DNA of 10,420 nt from an uncultured Burkholderiaceae bacterium (GTDB lineage Bacteria; Pseudomonadota; Gammaproteobacteria; Burkholderiales; Burkholderiaceae_C). Of the stretch, positions 1 through 7,468 are shown in pieces. Both the position numbers and the translations under genes were made by a program. Numbering within the stretch: position 1 is the first letter of the stretch; every line of letters begins with the position of its first letter. The stretch lies in assembly GCA_938022295.1 (NCBI GenBank), contig CALIDR010000139.1, positions 1 through 10,420 of the forward strand, given 5' to 3'. The notes beneath the pieces are model-generated. The model ran no database searches. It was not told the DNA's origin and saw only the letters and a program-made list of their open reading frames with translations.

Positions 1-1049
1 CGCCGGCGCGCGACGGTGCGGTGGATGTAGCGCACCGGCATCCAGTCGAGCTCGCCCCAGGCGCCGTTGATCGCGCCGGTCAGCCCTTCGAGCTCGCGCC
101 GGATGTCGGCGTAGGCGTCGACGTCCTCGCGCGACGGCGACGCGACCTGGATCAGCGTCGCGCGGTTGCGGTTCTCGGGGAAACGCTCGAGCAGGCGGCG
201 GAACGCCTTGAAGCGCTGCGGCAGGCCCTTGGAGTAGTCGAGGCGGTCGACGCCGACGAGCAACTCGCGCTTGGCGTACTGCTCGCGCATCGTCGACAGC
301 GTCTCCTGCGCGTCGCGGCCGGCGGTCAGCGCCTCGAACTCGTCGACGTCGATGCCGATCGGGAACGCCCGGGCGCGCAGGCGGCGGCCGAAGGCGCCGA
401 AGACGTCGTCGCCGTGCACCTCGGCGCGGCCTTCGGACTGCACGTAGCGGCGGAAGTGCATCAGGTCGGCCTGCGACTGGAAGCCCACCAGGTCGTAGGC
501 GAACAGCGAGCGCATCAGCCACTCGTGCTGCGGGATCGTCGCCAGGATCAGCGGCGGCGGCAGCGGGATGTGGAGGAAGAAGCCGATGCGGTGCTCGCTG
601 CCGAGCGCGCGCAGCTCGGCAGCGAGCGGGATCAGGTGGTAGTCGTGCACCCAGACGACGTCGTCCGGGCGCAGCATCGGCAGCAGCTTGTGCGCGAACA
701 GGCGGTTCACGCGCCGGTAGCCGTCGACGTCGCCGCCGTCGAAGTCGGCGAGGTCGACGCGGTAGTGGAACACCGGCCACAGCACGCCGTTGCTGTAGCC
801 GAGGTAGTAGGCGTCGTGGTCGTCGCGGCTCAATGCAACGGTGGCGAGCGTCACGTCACCGGCGCGCTGCAGGTGCACCTTGGCCTCGCCGGCCACGCCG
901 CCGGCGTCGCGCTCGACGACCTGGGTCGCGGCGCCGAACCACAGCCCGCCCGAAGTGTTCAGCGCTTCCGCGAGCGCGACCGCGAGCCCGCCGGCGGCGG
1001 GCTTGCGCGGGTCGGCGATGCGGTTGGAGACGGCGACGAGTCGGGTCAT
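1..1049 (-). CDS. otsA: Trehalose-6-phosphate synthase OtsA (C-terminus cut by left window edge)
   Basis: Transfers glucose from UDP-glucose to glucose-6-phosphate, giving trehalose-6-phosphate in the cytoplasm (glycosyltransferase family 20). The 349 visible residues begin MTRLVAVSNR, with the phosphate-binding Arg10 and the GGL loop at 20-22. Next come Tyr82 and Trp91 in YYLGYSNGVLWP (glucose-6-phosphate site), the VHDYH motif with Asp136, HIPLP at 160-164, and GVDRLDYSKG with Arg269 and Lys274, which contact the UDP-glucose phosphates. E. coli OtsA has about 474 residues, so roughly 120 C-terminal residues, including the last nucleotide-sugar contacts, lie outside the window. The ATG at 1047-1049 is preceded by AAAGGA (1056-1061) at 6 nt. 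It is the last gene seen in the trehalose cluster, 48 nt after the cmpX-like gene. The 48-nt gap holds a small GC hairpin (arms 1066-1070 and 1077-1081) that could affect its translation. Identification is firm. Confidence 0.96.
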   Translation of the reverse strand, partial: MTRLVAVSNRIADPRKPAAGGLAVALAEALNTSGGLWFGAATQVVERDAGGVAGEAKVHLQRAGDVTLATVALSRDDHDAYYLGYSNGVLWPVFHYRVDLADFDGGDVDGYRRVNRLFAHKLLPMLRPDDVVWVHDYHLIPLAAELRALGSEHRIGFFLHIPLPPPLILATIPQHEWLMRSLFAYDLVGFQSQADLMHFRRYVQSEGRAEVHGDDVFGAFGRRLRARAFPIGIDVDEFEALTAGRDAQETLSTMREQYAKRELLVGVDRLDYSKGLPQRFKAFRRLLERFPENRNRATLIQVASPSREDVDAYADIRRELEGLTGAINGAWGELDWMPVRYIHRTVARR

Positions 1050-1097
1050 GGGCAGTCCTTTGCCGGCGCGCGGCGGCGCGCGGGTGGGTGACCGGCA

Positions 1098-1775
1098 TCA
1101 GCGCCCGGCCCCGCGGTCGCGCGGGAACCAGCGCTCCAGCCACTGCGCCGCACGCTCGCGGCCGCCGAGGCCGAACGCGAGCGCGAGCGCGAGCACGACG
1201 CCGGCGAGCAGGATCAGGAACGTCTGCTGGATCAGGCCGCCGCCGACGTCGAGGTGGTCGACCGCGAGCAGGACGACGAACGCCATCACCGCGTACTGGG
1301 CGGCGCGGCCGATCGGCTCGGCGTCGCCGATGCCGGCGGTGCGGCAGTGGCCGGCCACCGACTGGCCGACGAAGCGGGCGAAGTAGCTGCCGAAGACGAC
1401 GATCAGCATCGCCACCAGCAGCCGCGGCACGAACAGCAGCACCTTGCCGAGCAGGTCGGTGACGGCGGCGAGCCCGAGGCCGCTGGCGGCGAGCATCAGC
1501 GCCGCGAGCAGCACCAGCGCGTAGGCGACGAGGCCGAACAGCTCGCCCGTGTCGCGCCGGCTGCCGCCCTGGGCGAGGAAGCCGTCGATGCCGGCGCGCT
1601 CGGTCAGCACGTGGAAGTTGATCGCCCGCAGCGCCTTCACGACCGCCAGCCGCGCCGCTTTCGCGAGCACCCAGCCGGCGCCGACGATCACGGCGGCCAG
1701 CAGCAGCCGCGGCAGGAAGGCGCCCGTCTGGTGCATCAGCGCGCGCAGCGGCTCGAGCGTCAGGTCGAGTTCCAT
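1098..1775 (-). CDS. Conserved-TM-helix (CmpX-type) small membrane protein, mechanosensitive-channel related
   Basis: This 225-residue integral membrane protein has five predicted hydrophobic helices (about 20-45, 79-103, 108-134, 157-178 and 181-206). They are separated by short polar linkers and followed by a basic C-terminal tail (RERAAQWLERWFPRD). The paired helices with FGSYFARFVG and AFGLGGRERAA resemble the conserved TM helix repeat of CmpX proteins, which are placed near the MscS superfamily. No soluble MscS beta domain is present, so gating or conductance is not established. The ATG at 1775 lies 7 nt after the treS/mak stop, and a GGAG/GAGG ribosome site overlaps that stop codon, so translation is probably coupled to treS/mak. 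Its position inside a trehalose cluster suggests a role in membrane tension or osmotic sensing; that is inference. It could alternatively be an uncharacterised membrane scaffold. The family call is moderately sure, the gene call is sure. Confidence 0.85.
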   Translation of the reverse strand: MELDLTLEPLRALMHQTGAFLPRLLLAAVIVGAGWVLAKAARLAVVKALRAINFHVLTERAGIDGFLAQGGSRRDTGELFGLVAYALVLLAALMLAASGLGLAAVTDLLGKVLLFVPRLLVAMLIVVFGSYFARFVGQSVAGHCRTAGIGDAEPIGRAAQYAVMAFVVLLAVDHLDVGGGLIQQTFLILLAGVVLALALAFGLGGRERAAQWLERWFPRDRGAGR

Positions 1776-1782
1776 CGTGTCC

Positions 1783-4700
1783 TCACTCCGTTGCGCCGGC
1801 CGGCGCGCCCGTGGTGCCGTCCAGCGTGGCCAGCGCCGCCAGCCGCAGCGCGAGCAGCTCGGGCCGGTGGTCCAGCGCCTGGCGCACCTGCGCGAACGCA
1901 CGCTCGGCTTCGAACAGCGCGAGCCACGGCGCGGCGGCGGCGAACGCGGCGGCGTCGGCGTACAGGCCGCCTGCGATCGCGGCCTGCGCGTAGGCGTGCC
2001 GCACCGCCGCGCGCGTCGCCGCGGCCCAGCGCTCGGCGGCGGCGAGCCGCTCGGCCTCGCCCGGCAGGTGCGCGAGGGCGGCGAGCGCCGCGTGGCGCGC
2101 CTCGTCGGCCGAACGCGCCAGGCTCGCGAGGTCGCGCAGCGCGCAGTGCTTGGCGCGCCGCTCGGCCGGCGGCAGCGCGGGGTCGCCCTCGAAGTCGATG
2201 ACGACGAAGTCGTCCTGCACGACGAGCACCTCGCCGAGGTGCAGGTGGCCGTGCAGCCGCGTCTTGCGCAGGTGCGCGAACCCGGCGGCGCGGGCGCGCG
2301 CCGCGCAGCCGTCCAGCGCCGCGAGCGCCGCCTCGGCGGAAGGCGTCGCGGCGCCACGCTGCGCCAGGGCGGCGAGCGTGTCGCGCCCGGTCGCCTGCGC
2401 GGCGTCGAGCCAGCGTTCGGCGTCGGCGGCGGTGACGGGCTGCGGGTCGAAGGCGGCATCGCCGGTGCACTGCCCGAGCGCGACGTGCAGCTCGGCCACG
2501 CGCCGGGCGAGCAGCGCCGCGCGTTCGGCGAGCGTCGCGGCGACCTCGTCGGCGCTCAGCGTGCCGGCGGCGTGCGCTTCGAGCGCGCGGGCGAGTCGCT
2601 CGACGAGCAGGCCGAAGGCGTCGCCCTGGTGCGCCACCTGCGGCTGCAGCAGCGCGAGCACGGTCGGCTGGCCGTCGGCGTCGACGTGCTCGACCGCACC
2701 GGCCAGCGGCACCGCGTGGCGGTAGCCGACGACGTCGCCGAGGTGGCGCGCCATCTCGAGCTCGGGCGTCGGGCCGGCGTGCAGGCGGCGGTAGGCCTTG
2801 ACGAGGAGCCGCTCGCCCAGCAGCGCGACGGCGTGGCGGCCGGTGGTCAGGCGCTGCAGCGGCAGCGGTGCGGCGAGCGCGTCGCCGACCGTCTCGGCGA
2901 ACCCGCGCGCGGGCACGAAGCGCACGCGCCCGTGCTCGGTGGCGAGCTCGCGCGCGCTGCCGATCGCAGTCACGAGCGCGCGGCAGAACGCCTCGTCGCC
3001 GGTGGCGTCGGCGAGCACGCCCACCGATGCCTGCTGCCGCACGCGCCCGATCGCCATCGGCAGCAGCGCGCGCAGGCGCTCGTCGTCCCGTTCCTCGAAC
3101 GCGACCGCCAGCGGCACGAACCAGCGCGCGTCGGCCGCCGGCGCCTCGAACAGCGCCAGCAGCCACTGGCGGCCGGCGTCGTCGAGCAGCGCGTGGTCGA
3201 CGAGCGCCAGGCGCTGCGGCGCGTCGGCGCCGTCGAAGCCGCGCGTGCGGCGCGCGTAGCGCGGCAGCAGGTCGCCCTCGAGCTGGCCGAGCGTCTTTTC
3301 GGCCAGCGCGATGCGCCACGGCACGACGCGGTGGCGCAGGAAGCTGTTCCACCCGTCGAACAGCACGAGCACCGGCAGGTCCTCGACCGGCGCGCGCTCG
3401 ACGTGCCAGTCCGGCGGCGCGGCGTCGGCGGCGAGGCGGAACCAGAAGAAGCCGTGGCCGGGCAGCGTCAGCAGGTACGGCAGGTCGCCGATCGGCGGGA
3501 ACGGCGTGCGGCCGAGCATCTCGACCGGCACCCGGCCCCTGAACGCTGCGAGGTCGAGCTCGACCGGCTGCGCGGCGCGGCTCATGTTGGCCACGCACAG
3601 GATCACGTCGTCGCCGTGCTCGCGCAGGTAGGCGAGGATCTTGCGGTTGCCCGGCTGCAGCACCGTGAAGCGCCCGCGGCCGAACGCCTTCGACGACGCG
3701 CGCACCGCGAGCATGCGCCGCATCCAGTTCAGCAGCGAAGCCGGCTCGCGCGACTGCGCCTCGACGTTGACGGCGGCGTAGCCGTAGACCGGGTCCTGGA
3801 TCGGCGGCAGGTACAGGCGCTGCGGGTCGGCGCGGCTGAAGCCGCCGTTGCGGTCGCTCGTCCACTGCATCGGCGTGCGCACGCCGTCGCGGTCGCCGAG
3901 GAAGATGTTGTCGCCCATCCCGATCTCGTCGCCGTAGTACAGCACCGGCGTGCCGGGCATCGACAGCAGCAGCGAGTTCATCAGCTCGATGCGCGCGCGG
4001 TCGTTCTCGAGCAGCGGCGCCAAGCGCCGGCGGATGCCGAGGTTGATGCGCGCGCGCGGGTCGTCGGCGTACATGCGCCACATGTAGTCGCGCTCGCGGC
4101 TGGTGACCATCTCGAGCGTGAGCTCGTCGTGGTTGCGCAGGAACACCGCCCACTGGCAGCCGTCGGGGATCTCGGGCGTCTGCGCCAGGATCTCGACCAC
4201 CGGGTGGCGCTCCTCCTGCGCGATCGCCATGTACATGCGCGGCATCAGCGGGAAGTGGTACGCCATGTGGCACTCGTCGCCGTCGCCGAAGTACTCGCGC
4301 ACGTCCTCGGGCCACATGTTGGCCTCGGCGAGCAGCATGCGCCCCGGGTAGTCGGCGTCGATGCGCCGGCGGATCGCCTTGACGACCTCGTGCGTCTCGC
4401 GCAGGTTCTCGTTGTTCGTGCCGTCGCGCTCGATCAGGTACGGGATGGCGTCGAGGCGGAAGCCGTCGACGCCGATCTCGAGCCAGAACTCCATCACCTC
4501 GATGACGGCCTCGCGCACCGCCGGGTTGTCGAAGTTGAGGTCCGGCTGGTGGCTGAAGAAGCGGTGCCAGTAGTACTGCTGCGCGACCTCGTCCCAGGCC
4601 CAGTTCGACGTCTCGGTGTCGGTGAAGATGATGCGCGTGCCGGCGTACTTCGTCGGGTCGTCGCTCCAGACGTAGAAGTCGCGCTCGGGCGAGCCCTTGG

Positions 4701-5091
4701 GCGCGCGGCGCGCGCGCTGGAACCACGGGTGCTGGTCGGACGTGTGGTTGACGACGAGCTCGGTGATCACGCGCAGGCCGCGGCGGTGCGCCTCGTCGAC
4801 GAAGCGGCGGAAGTCGTCGAGCGTGCCGTAGGCGGGGTGCACGCCGCAGTAGTCGGCGACGTCGTAGCCGTCGTCGCGCAGCGGCGAGGGGTAGAACGGC
4901 AGCAGCCAGATCGTGTCGACGCCGAGCGACTGCACGTGGTCCAGCCGTTGCGTGAGGCCCGCGAAGTCGCCGATGCCGTCACCGTTGCCGTCGGCGTAGG
5001 CCTTGACGTGCAGCTCGTAGATGACGGCGTCCTTGAACCACAGCGGGTCGCCGGCCACGAGCGCGGGCAGCGGCAGCGCGTCGGCCTTCAC
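1783..5091 (-). CDS. treS: Trehalose synthase (maltose alpha-D-glucosyltransferase)/maltokinase fusion
   Basis: Cytoplasmic 1102-residue fusion. The TreS half (about 15-555, GH13) interconverts trehalose and maltose. It shows WFKDAVIYELHVKAY, the NGDGIGDF calcium loop (36-43), nucleophile Asp214 in DGFRLDAIPY, acid/base Glu256 in LLAEANMW and Asp322 in FLRNHDE. The maltokinase half (N-terminal cap about 565-755, kinase about 760-1090) normally phosphorylates maltose to maltose-1-phosphate for GlgE glucan synthesis. Lys765 in LLVKAYRR, Glu779 and the metal-binding Asp966 of IDFEGD are present. The catalytic loop reads HGHLHLGE (947-954), with His949 and Glu954 where Asp and Gln/Asn are expected, so kinase activity is uncertain. 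The GTG start at 5091 is chosen because GGGAGG lies 6 nt upstream and the TreS domain begins just after it. The frame stays open farther upstream, but that overlaps otsB. Length fits the usual ~1100-residue fusion. No glgE or glgB is in the window. Confidence 0.96.
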   Translation of the reverse strand: MKADALPLPALVAGDPLWFKDAVIYELHVKAYADGNGDGIGDFAGLTQRLDHVQSLGVDTIWLLPFYPSPLRDDGYDVADYCGVHPAYGTLDDFRRFVDEAHRRGLRVITELVVNHTSDQHPWFQRARRAPKGSPERDFYVWSDDPTKYAGTRIIFTDTETSNWAWDEVAQQYYWHRFFSHQPDLNFDNPAVREAVIEVMEFWLEIGVDGFRLDAIPYLIERDGTNNENLRETHEVVKAIRRRIDADYPGRMLLAEANMWPEDVREYFGDGDECHMAYHFPLMPRMYMAIAQEERHPVVEILAQTPEIPDGCQWAVFLRNHDELTLEMVTSRERDYMWRMYADDPRARINLGIRRRLAPLLENDRARIELMNSLLLSMPGTPVLYYGDEIGMGDNIFLGDRDGVRTPMQWTSDRNGGFSRADPQRLYLPPIQDPVYGYAAVNVEAQSREPASLLNWMRRMLAVRASSKAFGRGRFTVLQPGNRKILAYLREHGDDVILCVANMSRAAQPVELDLAAFRGRVPVEMLGRTPFPPIGDLPYLLTLPGHGFFWFRLAADAAPPDWHVERAPVEDLPVLVLFDGWNSFLRHRVVPWRIALAEKTLGQLEGDLLPRYARRTRGFDGADAPQRLALVDHALLDDAGRQWLLALFEAPAADARWFVPLAVAFEERDDERLRALLPMAIGRVRQQASVGVLADATGDEAFCRALVTAIGSARELATEHGRVRFVPARGFAETVGDALAAPLPLQRLTTGRHAVALLGERLLVKAYRRLHAGPTPELEMARHLGDVVGYRHAVPLAGAVEHVDADGQPTVLALLQPQVAHQGDAFGLLVERLARALEAHAAGTLSADEVAATLAERAALLARRVAELHVALGQCTGDAAFDPQPVTAADAERWLDAAQATGRDTLAALAQRGAATPSAEAALAALDGCAARARAAGFAHLRKTRLHGHLHLGEVLVVQDDFVVIDFEGDPALPPAERRAKHCALRDLASLARSADEARHAALAALAHLPGEAERLAAAERWAAATRAAVRHAYAQAAIAGGLYADAAAFAAAAPWLALFEAERAFAQVRQALDHRPELLALRLAALATLDGTTGAPAGATE

Positions 5092-5097
5092 GGGCGG

Positions 5098-5103
5098 CCT
5101 CCC
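5098..5103 (-). promoter_or_regulatory. Ribosome binding site deciding the GTG start of treS/mak
   Basis: On the minus strand this reads GGGAGG, 6 nt before the GTG at 5091. The reading frame continues open upstream to 5379, inside otsB, but no comparable ribosome site or family-like residues are found there. The site therefore supports the GTG start. Confidence 0.7.
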
Positions 5104-5118
5104 GGCGGGCGCGGGGCA

Positions 5119-5136
5119 GGCGCCGCGTGCGGCGCC
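5119..5136. repeat. Perfect inverted repeat between otsB and treS/mak
   Basis: The arms GGCGCCGC (5119-5126) and GCGGCGCC (5129-5136) are exact reverse complements around a 2-nt centre. In RNA this gives a 7-bp stem with a 4-nt loop. It begins 8 nt after the otsB stop and ends 28 nt before the treS/mak start codon. No U-run follows on the minus strand, so it is not a classical terminator. It may be an mRNA processing or stability element, or simply a product of the high GC content. Confidence 0.5.
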
Positions 5137-5143
5137 ATCGTGC

Positions 5144-5899
5144 TCAGCGCACCAGCGCCCGGGCCTCGGGCCGAGCGAGCGCGTCGGCGGCATGCCGCAG
5201 CCAGCGCTGCAGGGCCGCGGGGTCCGGAAGGCGGTGGGCGGCGAGCGTGTCGCCGTCGCCGACCTTGACGGCCACGCCGCCGAGCGCCTGCACGGCCTCG
5301 AACGCGGCCTCGTCGGTGACGTCGTCGCCGAAGAACCACGGCCGGCGCAGGCGGAACGGCCGCTCGTCGAGGAACGCACGCACCGCGTGGCCCTTGCCGG
5401 CGCGGCGCGGCTTGAGCTCGACGACCATCTTGCCGCGCATCAGCGTCATGCCGTCCACGCGCTGCTGCGCCTGCGCCATCGTGCGCAGGCACAGGTCCTC
5501 GAGCGCCGGTGCCTGGCGGTAGTGCAGCGACAGCGCGCCGGGCTTGACCTCGAGCAGCAGGCCGGGGTGCTCGCGCACCAGCGCCTCGACGACGGCCCGC
5601 GCCGGCGCGAGGTCGCCGACCGCGATGCGGCGCAGGTAGCCGTCGTGGCCGCGGCGCTCGGCGCCGTGCACGCCGGCCAGCGGCAGGCGCAGCGGGTGCA
5701 GCAGGCGTTCGAGGTCCGCCACCGGGCGGCCGGAAACGACGGCGACGGCACCACGAAGCCGCGCGGCGAGGTGCGACAGCAGGCCGCGCACGGCGTCGTC
5801 GACCACGACGGCGTCCGGCTGGGGGGCGATGTCGGTCAGCGTGCCGTCGAAGTCGAAGAAGAGGGCGCAGCCGGGATCCGGCAGCGGGGGCTCCAGCAT
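5144..5899 (-). CDS. otsB: Trehalose-6-phosphate phosphatase OtsB
   Basis: Cytoplasmic HAD-superfamily phosphatase of 251 residues (E. coli OtsB has about 266) that removes phosphate from trehalose-6-phosphate, completing the OtsAB route. HAD motif I is FFDFDGTL, with nucleophile Asp16 and acid/base Asp18. Motif II is VVSGRP (Ser56). Substrate-cap residues include AGVHGAERR (75-83) and GKMVVELKP (Lys163). Lys169 in RRAGKGHAV is the motif III lysine, and motif IV is FFGDDVTDE (Asp192, Asp193, Asp196). The ATG at 5899 has AAGG (5908-5911) 8 nt upstream. The frame runs open farther upstream but only inside patD, so that extension is rejected. otsB is the first gene of the trehalose cluster and is separated from its partner otsA by two genes, unlike the adjacent otsBA pair of E. 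coli. No clear sigma-70 promoter is visible in its 95-nt leader. Confidence 0.96.
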   Translation of the reverse strand: MLEPPLPDPGCALFFDFDGTLTDIAPQPDAVVVDDAVRGLLSHLAARLRGAVAVVSGRPVADLERLLHPLRLPLAGVHGAERRGHDGYLRRIAVGDLAPARAVVEALVREHPGLLLEVKPGALSLHYRQAPALEDLCLRTMAQAQQRVDGMTLMRGKMVVELKPRRAGKGHAVRAFLDERPFRLRRPWFFGDDVTDEAAFEAVQALGGVAVKVGDGDTLAAHRLPDPAALQRWLRHAADALARPEARALVR

Positions 5900-5949
5900 G
5901 GGGAAAACCTTAACCCCATCGGCGCCATCGGCCAACCGGGCCCTGCCAT

Positions 5950-5970
5950 GCCGCACCTCGCGGGTGCGGC
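5950..5970 (-). terminator. Hairpin between patD and otsB, possible weak terminator
   Basis: GCCGCACC (5950-5957) pairs with GGTGCGGC (5963-5970), an 8-bp stem with a 5-nt loop, 24 nt past the patD stop. Read on the minus strand it is followed by ATGGCAGGG, without a U-run, so it is not a good intrinsic terminator. Position between two functionally distinct gene blocks is the main reason for the call. It could be a 3'-end stabiliser with partial read-through into otsB. Confidence 0.35.
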
Positions 5971-5994
5971 TTTCGACATCGTGCAATGCCGCGG

Positions 5995-7452
5995 CTAGAT
6001 CTTGGCCATCACGTGGCGCACGACGGTGTAGTCCTCGAGCGCGTACATGCTCATGTCCTTGCCGTAGCCGCTGCTCTTCAGGCCGCCGTGCGGCATCTCG
6101 TTGACGAGCATGAAGTGGGTGTTGATCCACGTGCAGCCATACTGCAGCTTCTTGGCCACGCGCAGCGCGCGCCCGACGTCGCTCGTCCACACGCTGGACG
6201 CAAGGCCGTAGTCGCTGTCGTTGGCCCACGCGATCGCCTGCTCGGTGTCGCCGAAGCGGGTGACGCTGACGACCGGGCCGAACACCTCGCGCTTGACGAT
6301 CTCGTCGTCCTGCCGGGCGCCGGCGATCACGGTCGGCTCGTAGAAGAAGCCCGCGCCGGCGCGCACCTTGCCGCCGGTGGTCACTTCCATGTGGCCGGCC
6401 ATCATCGCGCGCTCGACGAAGCTCGCCACGCGGTTGCGCTGGCGGTCGCTGATCAGCGGGCCGATCTCGGCGTCGGGCTCGTCCTGCAGGCCCATCTTGA
6501 TCGACTTGACGGCGCTCGACAGGTCGGCGACCAGCTTGTCGTGGATCTTCGCGCCGGCGTAGACGCGGCACGCGGCGGTGCAGTCCTGCCCGGCGTTGTA
6601 GTAGCCGAACGTGCGCAGGCCCTCGACGACGGCGTCGAGGTCGGCGTCATCGAACACGATCACCGGCGCCTTGCCGCCGAGCTCGAGGTGGGTGCGCTTG
6701 AGCGTGCCGCTGGCGGCCTGCAGGATCTTGCGGCCGGTGGCGACGTCGCCGGTGAGGCTCACCATCGCGACCTTCGGGTGCTCCACCAGCGGCTGGCCGA
6801 CCGTCGGCCCGCGTCCGGCGACGACGTTGAACACGCCCTTCGGGAAGATCTCGGCCGCCACCTGCGCGAGCAGCAGCGCCGTCAGCGGCGTCTGCTCGCT
6901 CGGCTTGAGGACGACGGTGTTGCCGGCGGCGAGCGCCGGCGCCATCTTCCACGCCGCCATCATCAGCGGGTAGTTCCACGGCGCGATCGAGCCGACGACG
7001 CCGATCGGGTCGCGGCGGATCATGCTCGTGTGGCCGGCGAGGTACTCGTTGGCCACCGTGCCGCTCATGCAGCGCGCGGCACCGGCGAAGTAGCGCAAGC
7101 AGTCGGCGATCGCCGGGATCTCGTCGCCGAGCGCGCGCGCGTAGGGCTTGCCGCAGTTCAGGCTCTCCAGGCGCGCGAACGCCTCGGCGCGCGACTCGAC
7201 GGCGTCGGCGAGCTTGAGCAGCAGCCGCGAGCGCTCCATCGGGGTCGTCTCGCTCCAGGCGTCGAACGCGCGGTGCGCGGCCGACACCGCCTTGTGCACC
7301 TGCTCGGTCGACGCCTCGCGCACCGTGACGAGCACCTCGCCGGTCGACGGGTTGAGGATCTTCTCGGGGTCGCCCTCGCCGGCGACGAACGCGCCGTCGA
7401 TGAACAGTTCGGTCGGCAGGGCGGGGGTCGCGGGGTTCGGAACGGCGGCCAT
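5995..7452 (-). CDS. patD: 4-aminobutyraldehyde (gamma-aminobutyraldehyde) dehydrogenase PatD
   Basis: NAD-dependent cytoplasmic aldehyde dehydrogenase that oxidises 4-aminobutyraldehyde (1-pyrroline), formed from putrescine by transamination or oxidation, to GABA. The 485-residue protein is full length for the family. It has PWNYP (158-162, Asn160 stabilises the oxyanion), LKPSEQTP (Lys183 and Glu186 bind NAD), the general base Glu257 in LELGGK, catalytic Cys291 in NAGQDCTAACR, and EVFGPV (389-394). The stretch GYYNAGQDCTAACRVYAG and the C-terminal MPHGGLKSSGYGKDMS resemble E. coli YdcW/PatD more than betaine aldehyde dehydrogenases. The ATG at 7452 has GAGGAG (7461-7466) 8 nt upstream and lies 16 nt after the preceding permease. 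Following a putrescine-type ABC transporter exactly as in ydcSTUVW strongly supports the substrate. The putrescine aminotransferase or oxidase needed to make its substrate is not in the window. Betaine aldehyde activity as a side reaction is possible. Confidence 0.94.
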   Translation of the reverse strand: MAAVPNPATPALPTELFIDGAFVAGEGDPEKILNPSTGEVLVTVREASTEQVHKAVSAAHRAFDAWSETTPMERSRLLLKLADAVESRAEAFARLESLNCGKPYARALGDEIPAIADCLRYFAGAARCMSGTVANEYLAGHTSMIRRDPIGVVGSIAPWNYPLMMAAWKMAPALAAGNTVVLKPSEQTPLTALLLAQVAAEIFPKGVFNVVAGRGPTVGQPLVEHPKVAMVSLTGDVATGRKILQAASGTLKRTHLELGGKAPVIVFDDADLDAVVEGLRTFGYYNAGQDCTAACRVYAGAKIHDKLVADLSSAVKSIKMGLQDEPDAEIGPLISDRQRNRVASFVERAMMAGHMEVTTGGKVRAGAGFFYEPTVIAGARQDDEIVKREVFGPVVSVTRFGDTEQAIAWANDSDYGLASSVWTSDVGRALRVAKKLQYGCTWINTHFMLVNEMPHGGLKSSGYGKDMSMYALEDYTVVRHVMAKI

Positions 7453-7468
7453 GGCGGTCTCTCCTCGG

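Noticed and set aside
1066..1081. Short GCGCG/CGCGC hairpin before the otsA ribosome site.
   Set aside because: A 5-bp alternating GC stem is expected by chance at this base composition. It is mentioned under otsA but not claimed as a regulatory element.
21..1091. A plus-strand frame of 356 codons opposite otsA.
   Set aside because: The minus strand encodes an unmistakable OtsA. The plus frame gives a low-complexity translation typical of antisense in GC-rich DNA.
1760..4726. A 988-codon minus-strand frame overlapping treS/mak in another frame.
   Set aside because: It is an Arg/Ala/Pro-rich shifted shadow of treS/mak with no recognisable motif.
1549..5268. A 1239-codon open frame on the plus strand opposite treS/mak and part of otsB.
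   Set aside because: It is antisense to clearly identified enzymes. Its product is Arg/Val/Ala/Gln-rich without domains, as expected when GC-rich third positions remove stop codons from the opposite strand.
5900..5960. Candidate sigma-70 (TTGGCC, 16 nt, TTAAGG) and sigma-54 (TGGCAGG) promoter boxes before otsB.
   Set aside because: The sigma-70 boxes match consensus poorly, and the sigma-54 GG and GC elements have the wrong spacing.
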